Source: an uncultured Clostridium sp. | Lineage (GTDB): Bacteria; Bacillota; Clostridia; TANB77; CAG-508 | Direction: 5' to 3' | DNA length: 45,315 nt | Assembly: GCA_947648255.1 (NCBI GenBank) | Contig: CANSNA010000009.1 | Span: forward strand, 1-45,315 | In this document: piece after piece, positions 31,487-41,212 of the stretch | Layout: each line of letters begins with the position of its first letter | Numbering within the stretch: the stretch's first letter is position 1 | Made by a program: the position numbers and the translations under genes | The notes under the pieces: model-generated | Databases searched by the model: none | Seen by the model: the letters and a program-made list of their open reading frames with translations, nothing else | What the model was told of the DNA's origin: nothing

Positions 31487-34400
31487 CTAAACTCTGTTTA
31501 GCACTCTTTTTTTAATTTCATATGCCCCGAAGGCAAATATTCCTAGTACTGCTATAACTATTCCTCCATAGAATAGTAATCCTCCTGTTTTAACCTGGAT
31601 TATTACATCTGCTTTTCCAAAGTCGTCTTCTTGGGTATTTTTATTTGCAGGTGTTGAATCTATATCTGCCAAGCCTAAATCGTTTGAAACTTCTGCAAGT
31701 TCTGCTGTGTTGTTTGATAGACCTGTATTTTCATTTGTCATTGTTTTTGTAAGTACTAGTGATAATTCTACTGTTTCTCCTGGTTTTATTTCTTTTCCAG
31801 CAAGTGTTGTATTATATAAATTTCCAGTTGTATCTTGGTACCATTCTGGGTTTAGTGTTGAGCTAAAACTTAAGTCTTTTGCTTTATAGTCTACTATTCT
31901 TCCAACATAACCACTAACTGCACCTTCGTTTCTTATCTTAAATACATATGTTATTGCAACTACTGAGCCTTGCATGTTCTTTTCTGCTATTTCTACTTTT
32001 GCAAGGTTTGTATTGTTAAATTTGTAGCTATTTACTCCTTTTGCGTTACTTACTTGTACTAACACTATAGATTTTTCAAGAGCCATATCAAATTTTGGGC
32101 TATTTACTAATCCTAAGTCAATATTATATGTATGTGTATTTACTGCTATTGTATTTGTTGCAGCATAGTTTTTCTTTTCTCCATTTAAGCTTAAACTCAT
32201 ATTAATTACATCTGAGTTGAAGCTTGCATCTACTCCATCTGCTTGATATTTTGTTATATCATAGCTCTTTGTGTCATAATCAAATGCAACTATATATCTT
32301 CCCTCTTCTACATCTAAGAAAGTATATGCTCCTGTACTATTTGTAGATGTAGTTTTAACTACTGCATTTGTTCCTGCATTTAGTAAGTATACTTTAATTC
32401 CTGAAAGTAGTTTTTCTCCTTCATCACGTTTTCCATCTCTATTTTCATCTACCCATGCTGTTCCTGATATTCTGTATTTATTCTTTGTAGAGTCTCCACC
32501 TGGGTTATTTGGATCATCTGTTGGTGGTGGCGGATTTTTTGTTCCAAGTATTGTATGTTTTAGAGGTGTTGCTGCACTTTCAATTTCTCTTGATACTACT
32601 TTTACCTCATTTGTAATTTCTGTATCTTTGCTTAGTTTTTGAGCCTTAGCTACTATAAATACTGTTTTTGCTTCTTCTGCTTTTAATGTTAATGGTATTT
32701 CTACTATACTTCCTGTATTTTCTGTATAAGTCTTTATAGTATTTCCTTCTGTATAATAATATTTAACAAATTTTAATTCTTTTGGTAAAGTATCTTTTAT
32801 TGTAACTGCTGTTGTAGCTGGACTGTCATTTTTAACATTTATTACATATGTTATATCTTCATTTGCATCGATATATCCATCACTCATGTCACTTGTTTGC
32901 TCAATGCTTAGTCCGTGTTTTTGTACTGTTATTTCATATGGTGCACTTTCAAATTTTGCTCCTGTTCCATCACATGTTGCTGTAAATTTTACTGCTACTT
33001 TTGCTTCATATTTTCCACTTGGAATTGCTCCTTCTTCTATTTCAAGTGTCATTGATAAGTTTTCTGATGCAAGTTTTGCAATATTCCAAGTTATTTCCCT
33101 AGTGTCTGGATTGTATGAACCATTTTTTGCTGCTGATATATATTTTAATCCTGTTGGTATCTTTACTTTTATTTCTGCATTATTTAGTGGATCTTTTGTA
33201 TTAGTACTTGCATTTACTGTATATTGTATTTTGTCTCCTTTTGCAAATACTCCACTGTTTGCAGAAGATACTTTCATTTTTATTCTTGGATTTCCTGATG
33301 CTGAAATTACAGGGTTTGCAAATTCATTTGATGAGAATTCTCCTGTATACCCTTCTACTGATGCTTTTGCTGTAACATTTATTGATGTATTTGGTTTATA
33401 TATTTTTGCTTTTAGCATAAATACTACTGTTCTTGTTTGTCCAGCCTTTATGCTGTCTACTTTAGTTGTAATTTTCTTAAGTTCTGTATTTACTTCTTCT
33501 GTATTTGCATCTACATAGAATGCTCTATCTGGAACATCTACTGATATATTTACATTTTCTGCATCTATATTTGATTCGTTTTTAATTTCTAGTGTGTATC
33601 CAAGTAAGTCATTTTCTTCAACATTTCCACCATTTGTTAATTCATTATATTCTGTTCTTGCTTTTAAGTTTAGTTTTAAATTTGGTCCTTCTCCTGTAGA
33701 AATTCCTGCAATTCCTGCTTCTGCACTTTCTTCATAAGCTAGTGTTTCATCATTTTCAGCAAGCATTTGTCTAACTCCAGCAGCTACTGCTAAGTCTCCA
33801 TCTCCTGCTATTTTTACTGATTTAGCAATATTATTTTGTGCAACTTCTATATTTTGTTTTGTGTAATATACTGTAAATACTCCATATGTTTCCTGATTAT
33901 GCTCTAAGCCTGCTGGTATCTCTACATTATATCCAAACCCTATGCTATCGCCTGTATTCAATGTAAATCCATTTAATATTATCATATATGATTTAATAGA
34001 ATTTAAGTTATTTGGGTTTTCTGTCCATCCGTTTTCTGCATTTGCTAAGTCTTTTGTCGCTTCTCCATTCTCACTATAATATACTGTAATTTGATCGTTT
34101 GTAATTCCAGTATTTGCTGTAATTTCGCTTACAACTTTTGCTGTGAATGTGCTTCCTAAAGGTTCACCTTTTATTGATTTATTTCCTTCAAATGGTGTTC
34201 TTCCTAATATTTTAATATTTTCGCATCCATATTCATAGTTATTTATAATTTTCATGTTTACTTCTGCTGTTTTTGCTGGAGAATTTATTTCTATTTCTCC
34301 TACTTCTTTTTTACCACTTATAGATGTAGCTTTTTCTTGTTTATCATTATAGCCTGTAATTTGATTTACTGTTACTAATCCAGCAGGTGCTATAAACTTA

Positions 34401-36424
34401 ATTTCGTGTTCACTTGAAGATATGTTTGCTGTGTTTTCATTTGCTACATTTAGGTATACTTTTTCTGTTTTTGTTGGTGTTAATTCATCTGCTGTAATTT
34501 TTGCATTCATAACTATTGTTGCACCTTCTGATATTGCATCTTCTGCATATGCTTTTTGTTCTCCTGTTAGTGCAATTTCTAAGATAACATTTCCTGCTTC
34601 GTTTCTATATAGTTTTGTATCTGCAAATTTTAATTCTTTTTCATATAATAATTTTACTGTTTCAAATTGTATGTCTTTTACATAGGTTGGGAATATTATA
34701 GCAAGTTTTGGATTTTTATATAATGCTGAAGATGCGTCTTTTGTTTTAAGTGTTACTCTAATTTCTACTCCCTCATTTTCTACGACTGTTGACATATTTG
34801 TTTTATTTAATGTAAGTTCTGCTATTGTTTCTGGATTTTTTAATTCTATATCTTTGTTTAACATTCCTCTAATTATTGGTGTATTGTCTTTTGTTATGTT
34901 TGTAACTAGATTTACTCTGTATGTTGTAAATTTTTCTAGTTGTTCTTTTGAGTATTCTAGTGCTTTTATAATTCTTCCATTTTCTAATTCCAAAATTCCT
35001 TCTGTTTTTGGTTTAGATGTTTCAAACATAATATCTTTTGCTTGCTCTTCAAATTTATATTCTAAATTTTCTTTATTTAATGTTGTAATAATTTCTCCAT
35101 TTGCATTATATATGTTTACAAAACCTTCTTCTCCAAGGATCTGAACAAGGTTTTCTTCTGAGATTTTTGTATAATCATATAATGCACTTGATGGATATAC
35201 ATTTCCATTTTCATCTAAGTAGCTTGTCTCATCTTTAAAAATTATTTTATCTACTAATTGACTGTATCCTATATTTAGGCTTAATTTATCAGTAAATGTT
35301 GTATCTTTTCCATTTTGAATATGACCTTTATATAATATATTTGTTCCAAGATTTAAATCAAGTGTTACTATATCCCCTATTTGTTCTGTAAGTTCTACTA
35401 TATTTTCAAAATCTTTGACTACTTCTTTTTGTTCTTTTGCATAATATGTGATAGTTGATTTTGCATTTAACTTAACTTCTGCTTTTTCTACTATTGCACT
35501 TTCATCATATATAGATGTAAGAAGTATCTCATCTTCTACATCTTTTAACCAAGATAAAGTTTCTTCTCCATTTTTTAGTTCTAGAGTTACTTTTCCATCT
35601 TCATATACATATTCATCTTCATTAAATACTTTTCCTGCCATTCCATTTGTTGCTTTTTGAGATTTTGCTGAAAGTGTTATTGTTTTTGGTTCTTTGTTAT
35701 TTATCATAGGAACTTCTATTTCAATCTTTGTTGCCTTTATTGGTAATTTATTGTTAGCGATTTTTGATTTTATAGATGTTTGAAGTATCACACCTTTACT
35801 TCCACCTACATTATATGTAACATATTTTGAAACTTCTTCACTAAGTTCGCTTTCTGCTTCTCCATCTATTGTAACTTCTACATTAATTGTTTTGTCTACA
35901 TTTATTTCTTTTCCTTTATTATTTACATATGTTCCTTCTAATTTTATATATGCTGTTTTATTTAAGTCTTTAACATCAAAACTTGAACCAGCATTTATTT
36001 TGATTGGAATTTCTAGAATTGCTGATTCTCCCTTACTTATTTGATTTAAAACTATTTTATTTTCTTCTTCTGAAATACTTTGTACCATACTTAATTCTTC
36101 TTGAGTATTTTGTACTCTAAAGTTAGCATTTTCTATTTTAATATTTGAATTTGTAAGATACCCTTCTTCCACTTTAAGGCTTAAGTATAAAGTCTCTCCT
36201 TCTTTATCTACACTTACAACCTTACTGTGTGTATTATTTCCTTCTTCTTGGAAATATGCATCAAATTCTACTTCTGCTTTTTCAACATTTGTTGTTTGCT
36301 CTTCTAAGTTAGTTATAGCAGCATATGTTTCATTTGCATAAATACCAAGTATAGCTACATTTGCAAATGATAGTGTGAATGCTAAAAATGCAGCTAAAAT
36401 TTTGCTTACCGTTTTTCTGTTCAT
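31487..36424 (-). CDS. Giant surface protein with DUF11-type repeats, 1645 aa
   Basis: Signal peptide (ILAAFLAFTLSFANVAILG, cut near ANETYAA), then about 900 residues of repeated beta-rich segments in which motifs such as NITKDNTPIIRG and LKNPETIAELTLNK suggest Ig-like folds. DUF11-like repeats follow near 950-1300 (YTLEIKNESNIDAENV; YTVNASTNTKDPLNNAEIKV; YVINVKNDSPATTAVTIKD), then an SdrD-B-like domain near 1345 (ISGTAWVDENRDGKRDEG, TGAYTFLDVEEGRYIV), and a C-terminal membrane helix (GGIVIAVLGIFAFGAYEIKK). No sortase motif. ATG 36424 follows AGGAGG; a consensus promoter lies at 36463-36491. Only three CGG triplets, all out of frame. It shares architecture with the 2203-aa neighbour and probably forms a cell-envelope layer or adhesin with it. 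Confidence 0.85.
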   Translation of the reverse strand: MNRKTVSKILAAFLAFTLSFANVAILGIYANETYAAITNLEEQTTNVEKAEVEFDAYFQEEGNNTHSKVVSVDKEGETLYLSLKVEEGYLTNSNIKIENANFRVQNTQEELSMVQSISEEENKIVLNQISKGESAILEIPIKINAGSSFDVKDLNKTAYIKLEGTYVNNKGKEINVDKTINVEVTIDGEAESELSEEVSKYVTYNVGGSKGVILQTSIKSKIANNKLPIKATKIEIEVPMINNKEPKTITLSAKSQKATNGMAGKVFNEDEYVYEDGKVTLELKNGEETLSWLKDVEDEILLTSIYDESAIVEKAEVKLNAKSTITYYAKEQKEVVKDFENIVELTEQIGDIVTLDLNLGTNILYKGHIQNGKDTTFTDKLSLNIGYSQLVDKIIFKDETSYLDENGNVYPSSALYDYTKISEENLVQILGEEGFVNIYNANGEIITTLNKENLEYKFEEQAKDIMFETSKPKTEGILELENGRIIKALEYSKEQLEKFTTYRVNLVTNITKDNTPIIRGMLNKDIELKNPETIAELTLNKTNMSTVVENEGVEIRVTLKTKDASSALYKNPKLAIIFPTYVKDIQFETVKLLYEKELKFADTKLYRNEAGNVILEIALTGEQKAYAEDAISEGATIVMNAKITADELTPTKTEKVYLNVANENTANISSSEHEIKFIAPAGLVTVNQITGYNDKQEKATSISGKKEVGEIEINSPAKTAEVNMKIINNYEYGCENIKILGRTPFEGNKSIKGEPLGSTFTAKVVSEITANTGITNDQITVYYSENGEATKDLANAENGWTENPNNLNSIKSYMIILNGFTLNTGDSIGFGYNVEIPAGLEHNQETYGVFTVYYTKQNIEVAQNNIAKSVKIAGDGDLAVAAGVRQMLAENDETLAYEESAEAGIAGISTGEGPNLKLNLKARTEYNELTNGGNVEENDLLGYTLEIKNESNIDAENVNISVDVPDRAFYVDANTEEVNTELKKITTKVDSIKAGQTRTVVFMLKAKIYKPNTSINVTAKASVEGYTGEFSSNEFANPVISASGNPRIKMKVSSANSGVFAKGDKIQYTVNASTNTKDPLNNAEIKVKIPTGLKYISAAKNGSYNPDTREITWNIAKLASENLSMTLEIEEGAIPSGKYEAKVAVKFTATCDGTGAKFESAPYEITVQKHGLSIEQTSDMSDGYIDANEDITYVINVKNDSPATTAVTIKDTLPKELKFVKYYYTEGNTIKTYTENTGSIVEIPLTLKAEEAKTVFIVAKAQKLSKDTEITNEVKVVSREIESAATPLKHTILGTKNPPPPTDDPNNPGGDSTKNKYRISGTAWVDENRDGKRDEGEKLLSGIKVYLLNAGTNAVVKTTSTNSTGAYTFLDVEEGRYIVAFDYDTKSYDITKYQADGVDASFNSDVINMSLSLNGEKKNYAATNTIAVNTHTYNIDLGLVNSPKFDMALEKSIVLVQVSNAKGVNSYKFNNTNLAKVEIAEKNMQGSVVAITYVFKIRNEGAVSGYVGRIVDYKAKDLSFSSTLNPEWYQDTTGNLYNTTLAGKEIKPGETVELSLVLTKTMTNENTGLSNNTAELAEVSNDLGLADIDSTPANKNTQEDDFGKADVIIQVKTGGLLFYGGIVIAVLGIFAFGAYEIKKRVLNRV

Positions 36425-36462
36425 AGAAACTTCCTCCTATATACTTTTATACATATACATAT

Positions 36463-36491
36463 ATTATACATGATTTTTCAGCATTTTTCAA
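36463..36491 (-). promoter_or_regulatory. Promoter of the surface-protein operon
   Basis: Minus-strand TTGAAA (36491-36486), 17-base spacer, TATAAT (36468-36463), with the ribosome site AGGAGG about 30 bases downstream. The remaining 36492-36765 is very AT-rich and shows no gene. Confidence 0.85.
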
Positions 36492-36765
36492 TGCTTTTTT
36501 GCATATTTTTTTATGTTAATTCTATTTTTTTAATTTTTATGTCTTCTTATATGCTATTTTAGTATTTTACTTTTCTATTTTACACTATTTGACATATTTT
36601 GCAATAGTCTAAAAATGGTCACAGAAAAAACAGACCTTTTCCTTTTACGGAAGAGTTTTCTAGGATTTTTTTATTTTTATATTAAATTTTTATTACTTTT
36701 TGATGTCTTAGATATTACAAAAATAAGGTTGACCTTGCGGAAAATCTGCTCTTATGTGGTATTTT

Positions 36766-37146
36766 TTAAGATAAAAGAAGTAAAATTAAGGAAATAAATA
36801 AAAGGTTATCCTCTGCTCCTTCATTATATAAAAAGAAAAGAAGAGATACAATTAAAATATCATCAAAATAAAGCTTGATACCAAAAATTTCAAAAATGGG
36901 CTCACTGAGCCTATCTATATCGCTTCTAGTTTCTTCAATTCTTGCATATTTTTGTGATTTATTTATTTTTTCTTTTTGTTCTTTTTCGTAATCATTTATA
37001 CCTTGTCTTTGTTTAGAAAATTCTATGTTCTTATCTTCTTGTACTGCACCTTGTCTAGGCTTCATATTCTTATTTTGATTATATATATTATAATAAGGCA
37101 TTCTATTATATCCATAAGGACGCCTAAAATATGGGAAAAATTCCAT
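36766..37146 (-). CDS. Unknown 126-aa protein with C-terminal membrane segments
   Basis: N-terminus rich in Tyr/Arg/Asn/Pro (MEFFPYFRRPYGYNRMPYYN), a charged middle (YEKEQKEKINKSQKYARIEETRSDIDR, partly shown) and a C-terminal pair of hydrophobic stretches (DDILIVSLLFFLYNEG and NLLFISLILLLLS). Such a C-terminal hydrophobic duplet is familiar from uncharacterised Clostridia proteins, some linked to sporulation, but I cannot name a family. ATG 37146 overlaps the stop of the upstream gene (TAATG), so translation is coupled. Last of a three-gene set. Confidence 0.65.
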   Translation of the reverse strand: MEFFPYFRRPYGYNRMPYYNIYNQNKNMKPRQGAVQEDKNIEFSKQRQGINDYEKEQKEKINKSQKYARIEETRSDIDRLSEPIFEIFGIKLYFDDILIVSLLFFLYNEGAEDNLLFISLILLLLS

Positions 37147-37544
37147 TATTTCTTCGTTTCACCACCAGTTTCTTTAAAAATTTCCATTACTTTACTCATG
37201 CTAAATAGTTTTATGTATTGGTCTATTTTCTCTTTTCTACTTTCTTTAAGATACGGTTTAAGTGATAAAAGTAAATTAGCCCTAGGGTCATTTCCACTTC
37301 CCTTCATCTTATCCATAATACTCTTCATTTTCATAATAGTTTCAAAATCAATAGAAGAACTATCAAAAGAAGAACGGTTTTCATTACCTGTTACATTAGA
37401 AGAAGTATCATCTTTTTTATCACTACCAGAACTTGCATTATTAGAAAGAGAAGACAAAATTCCTTTCATATCATCAGGAATATTCCCTTCATTTATCATA
37501 CTACTAAATTTATTAAAAAGCTCAGACATATCTTCATTATTCAT
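37146..37544 (-). CDS. Unknown 132-aa helical protein
   Basis: I chose ATG 37544 (MNNEDMSELFNKFSSM), which has GGGGGAG at 7 bases; a longer frame reaches 37601. The N-terminal part is helical, then a Ser/Asn/Asp-rich linker, then a conserved-looking C-terminal segment: MKMKSIMDKMKG, DPRANLLLSLKPYLKESRK and IDQYIKLFSMSKVMEIF. The LLLSLKPYLKESRKEKIDQY pattern recurs in uncharacterised Clostridia proteins next to the other two genes of this set, by my recollection. It has no membrane segment. No in-frame CGG. Confidence 0.65.
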   Translation of the reverse strand: MNNEDMSELFNKFSSMINEGNIPDDMKGILSSLSNNASSGSDKKDDTSSNVTGNENRSSFDSSSIDFETIMKMKSIMDKMKGSGNDPRANLLLSLKPYLKESRKEKIDQYIKLFSMSKVMEIFKETGGETKK

Positions 37545-37584
37545 TCTAGTATCTCCCCCTTCTACATGCAAAGACTTCAAAACC

Positions 37585-37734
37585 TTATTTCCCTTGCCCA
37601 TTAAACTTTTTTAAAATTTCATCTTTATCTTTAGAATTAAGCATTTTAGAAATTTGCTCCATTCCCTTCTCAATTTCTTTTTTATCCATCTTAGAAAGCA
37701 TATTCATTAAAGCATTCATATCAACATTGTTCAT
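37585..37734 (-). CDS. Unknown 49-aa protein
   Basis: ATG 37734 follows AGGTGGGG at 5 bases. The product (MNNVDMNALMNMLSKMDKKE ... LKKFNGQGK) is one or two amphipathic helices. Its MNNVDMNALMNMLSKM start resembles the MNNEDMSELFNKFSSM start of the next gene, suggesting the two are distant duplicates or partners. Upstream region 37735-37817 has no evident promoter. Confidence 0.6.
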   Translation of the reverse strand: MNNVDMNALMNMLSKMDKKEIEKGMEQISKMLNSKDKDEILKKFNGQGK

Positions 37735-37817
37735 CAAAACCCCACCTTTTTATAAATTATATATATAATATATGCAAAGAGGAAAAGAAATGTTACACAT
37801 GTTAATTTAATAAGTAG

Positions 37818-37842
37818 CAAAAAAAGAATGCACATTGTGCAT
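37818..37842 (-). terminator. Terminator of the cell-shape operon
   Basis: Stem atgcaca/tgtgcat (37828-37842) followed on the minus strand by TTCTTTTTTT, 12 bases after the minC stop. It ends the DUF4321-to-minC transcription unit. Confidence 0.85.
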
Positions 37843-37853
37843 CCCCTATCTAT

Positions 37854-38363
37854 TTATTCTAATACGATTTCATTTTCTTTAATATATGCTCTAGTTTTTA
37901 TATCTTCATCATAATATTCAAATTCTTCTGGTTCTTCTTGTTTTTTTGATTTCTTTCCTTTTTTATCAGATGGCTCTTCTTCTTCTATATCAAAAACTGG
38001 CATTTCTTTTTCTTTTACTATGTCTGCAATTCTAATTTGTGGTGCATCTATTTCATTTGCTATAACCATTGCTTTTCTATTTCCCTTTGCACCTGCATGA
38101 GCAAGTCCTCTTACTGTTCCTAGCACAATAATATGCTCTTCTGCAATAACCTCTGCTCCTGCATTAACATCTCCAACAACAACAATAGTTCCATGAAACT
38201 CAACTCTTTTTCCAGATCTTAAAGAACCATCTACAATTTTAGTAACAGTCTCTTCTATATCTTTCTCAAATCCATGAGTAATTATATGAAGCCCTAATTC
38301 AGCTTTTTTTCTTCTTTCGTCTTCATTTAATTCTGTTTCCATACTATGTTTTCCGTATTCCAT
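37854..38363 (-). CDS. minC: MinC C-terminal domain protein (septum-site determination)
   Basis: 169 aa. The beta-helix C-terminal domain of MinC is clear: VDGSLRSGKRVEFHGTIVVV, GDVNAGAEVIAEEHIIVLGT, VRGLAHAGAKGN and IDAPQIRIAD. MinC inhibits FtsZ assembly away from midcell and is activated by MinD through this domain. The N-terminal FtsZ-inhibiting domain is missing or reduced to about 25 residues, and a charged tail (SDKKGKKSKKQEEPEEFEYY) is added. No minD or minE follows; the operon terminates here. ATG 38363 follows GAGGAGG. A CGG triplet at taC GGa is out of frame. A polymer-forming scaffold role is an alternative to classical MinC function. Confidence 0.85.
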   Translation of the reverse strand: MEYGKHSMETELNEDERRKKAELGLHIITHGFEKDIEETVTKIVDGSLRSGKRVEFHGTIVVVGDVNAGAEVIAEEHIIVLGTVRGLAHAGAKGNRKAMVIANEIDAPQIRIADIVKEKEMPVFDIEEEEPSDKKGKKSKKQEEPEEFEYYDEDIKTRAYIKENEIVLE

Positions 38364-38454
38364 TTTATTCCTCCTCACAGCTTACTGAAAGTCATTGTAT
38401 TATATTTTTATAATAAAGTCAAGCAATGACTTTATATATACTATTTCTAAAAAC

Positions 38455-40579
38455 CTAGTTTTCCATCTCAGTGTTAGGAATAGCTGTTATATTTTCCTCA
38501 ATCTGAGCTTCATTCATACCAAAATACTGTGCAATAACTTCTTTTGCAGGATAACAAGCAATAGAGCCAGTTCCTCCATTTTCTATAATACAAGCAACTG
38601 CAATCTCTGGGTTATTATAAGGGGCAAAGCCAACAAACCATGCATTTGTCATTTCTCCTTTTTTAGGATCTGTCTTTTGTGCAGAACCAGTTTTTCCACC
38701 AACTTCTATATTGAAGTTTCCAAAAACTCCGGTATGCTGTTCCGCCACTTTCAGAAGTAACTCCTTTCATCCCTTCCATTATTGCCTTTAAGTTGTCTTC
38801 TGAGATGTCTATATTTTCATTATTATTTCCTTCAAATCCTGTTCTTTCATTTGCTTTCACTTGCCATTCTTCTTTGTCTACTTCTCCTCCATCTGCATTT
38901 ATAATTGTCTTTACAATAGTTGGGTCTATTTGTTTTCCTTTATTAACTAATATGCTTATATATTTTGCCATTTGCACTGGTGTGAAATTGTTATAAACTT
39001 GACCAATTGAAGCAGATAAAGTATATCCTGTTGTCCAAACTTCTCCATTTTGAGTTGCTAAGTCACGATTTGCACGTTGACCTGAAATTTCACCTGTAAG
39101 TTGTACTCCTGTCTTTGAACCTAGCCCAAAATCTCCTGCAAATTTGCTTAAGGTATCTATTCCTATTCTATACCCCATTTCATAGAAGAAATAGTTACAA
39201 GAGTGTTTTATAGCATCTGTTATATTTAAATATCCATGCCCATAGTGCTTTGATGTGTATATCCAGCAGGCTGGGTTATGCCCTCTTGGATAGACACCTG
39301 TATCATTTATTTTTTCTTCTATTCTAACATTTCCGTGTTTGAAGTGCTGCTATTGCAGTTACCATTTTAAATGTTGACCCTGGTGCATATGCACTTGCAA
39401 TTGCTCTATTTAAAAATGGGCTGTTGCTTTCTTCTGCATTATATCTATCCCAAGTTTTTTGATCAATTCCACCTATCCAATCACTTGGTGCATAATATGG
39501 GTAACTTGCCATTGCTAAAATTTCACCTGTATTTACATTCATAACAACTATTGCACCTGCATTTGCATCTTTTGCATCTTTTGATATTTCACTTGCATTT
39601 TTAATGGTATCTTCTAGTGCCTTTTCTGTGATATTTTGCAAATTTGCATCTATTGTTAATACTACATTTGAGCCTGAAACCGCTTCCTTTTCTGTATATT
39701 CATTTACTGTGCCTCCGGTCAACAGACATATCTATTTGTTTTATTCCATTTTTTCCTTTTAAATAACTTTCAAAAACATATTCTACTCCCTCTTGACCAT
39801 ATAAGTCTTGCAAGGTATAGCCTTTATCTTTATTTGCCTCATATTGTTTTTCTGTTATTGAATTTACATATCCGCAAGATATGTGAACCTAATGTTCCAT
39901 TTGGATAGTTTCTTTTTGCATTTGTTACTACATCTATTCCTGGGAATTTATCACCTTGTTCATCAAATATTAATGCACTTTTTCTGCTTATATTGTTTGA
40001 TATTGTAAGTGATTTTGTTGCACTATATCCTTCTGATGTTATTCTATATCTTACAGCTATTATTTTTCTTATATCTTCTATATTATCACTTTCTATTTCA
40101 TATCTCTCTTTGAAATAGTTAAAAGCATTTTCTGGTTCTATATCTTCTGCTAACTTGTATTTTTCAAGCCAGGTCTTTTTTCTATTATCATTTGCAAAAT
40201 CAAATGCAAATGGATTTATTTCAATTGGAAATATGTCTAAATAACTATCTCCATTTTCCTCTAGTGTATTTACTATTCTAAGTATTGCATCATTTAACTC
40301 CTTATTTTCTATTTTAGTTTTATATAACTCAAGTGAAAAAGTCATTTCTGTACCTGAAAGAATTGTTCCATTTCTATCTAGAATATTTCCTCTTGCAGCA
40401 TAAAGTGTACTCTCTCTTGTAAGTCTTGTATTTGAGGTTTCTCTATATTCTGTTCCATGTACTATTTGGAGATTAAAAAGCATGATTAAAAGTATAACGC
40501 CTATTGCATACACAAGTATGGTTAAGCCATTATACCTTAAGTCTATATTTGGCATTTTATTTTTTCTAAAATTCTCCAA
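38455..40579 (-). CDS. mrdA: Penicillin-binding protein 2 (MrdA), four CGG skip sites
   Basis: Elongation-specific transpeptidase that cross-links peptidoglycan of the side wall, 706 aa after correction. Membrane anchor (LTILVYAIGVILLIMLFNLQ), PBP dimerisation domain (AARGNILDRNGTILSG), then the transpeptidase motifs S-x-x-K (PGSTFKM, about 400), S-x-N (HSCNYFF) and KTG (GGKTGSAQ). CGG codons in frame at 39872-39874 (ttg, gives HILGYVNSI), 39715-39717 (gac, gives SVDGGTVNEYT), 39333-39335 (aca, gives QTGNVRIEEK) and 38729-38731 (tac, gives TAYGVFGNF) cut it into fragments; skipping C restores one frame, and 2125-4 is divisible by 3. Probable TTG start at 40579 with a distant GAGG; an ATG at 40555 is the alternative. 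Operon with mreBCD. Confidence 0.95.
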
Positions 40580-40599
40580 TATTACTTTTCATTCCTCTC

Positions 40600-41135
40600 T
40601 TAAAAGTACCTAGTTAAAATCTGTGGATTTTTGAATATTTCTTCTATTTTATACCCTAGCTTCTGCATTCCTTGATATATTATTATTGTAATTAATGTAT
40701 TAAATATCACTTCTATTAATAGTATTTTGATAAATAAAAATATCTCTATATTTGTTGATAATACTATTCCTCTATATACATATATAAATATTTCATAAAA
40801 GCATACCCCTGTTGCTCCCATTAACATCACTGTAATTTTACTGTCTTTTGATAAATTTTTTTCTAAATATCCTCCGCAAAAATCCAATTATTCCTAAGGC
40901 TATTCCTGAGCCTCCAATTATTGTACTTTCTGCAAAGTCTATGATAAACCCAAAAATTAATCCGAAGTGCAGTTCCCATTCTTGCTCCTGAATAGAGACC
41001 TATAAATAAAACAAGTAATACAAATAAATTAGGTTTTACACCAGCAATAGTAAACCAATTAAAGAAATTTAATTGTAGAAAATATATTATTATAAATATT
41101 ATAAATAACAATATGATACTTATCGCTTTTTTCAT
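40600..41135 (-). CDS. mreD: Rod-shape protein MreD, two CGG skip sites
   Basis: Small integral membrane protein of the elongasome, 177 aa, with about five helices (ISIILLFIIFIIIYFLQL; PNLFVLLVLFIGLYSG; others). The frame is cut twice: CGG 40962-40964 (ctt, gives GTALGLIFGFIID, the family's G-L-xxG motif) and 40874-40876 (ttg, gives GIIGFLGGYLEKN). 536-2 is divisible by 3. ATG 41135 has GGAGG at 4 bases; the adjacent ATG 41138 is too close to it. It lies between mreC and mrdA. The conserved Leu-Gly-rich membrane motif appears only after skipping. Confidence 0.93.
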
Positions 41136-41212
41136 CATTCCTCCACTATAACTTATATCTAATTGGCTTAATTTGCTATGTTTGTAGTTCTATAAGTTTT
41201 TTATTTTAAAGC

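Noticed and set aside
32886-33518. A 210-codon plus-strand open frame inside the 1645-aa surface protein gene
   Set aside because: It is antisense to a well-supported gene with signal peptide and repeats, has no ribosome site, and is rich in Phe/Ser/Val as expected from a shadow frame.
36976-37614. A 212-codon plus-strand open frame opposite the three small genes
   Set aside because: The minus-strand genes have ribosome sites and coupled overlaps; the plus-strand frame has neither and is a Phe/Ile/Leu/Ser shadow.
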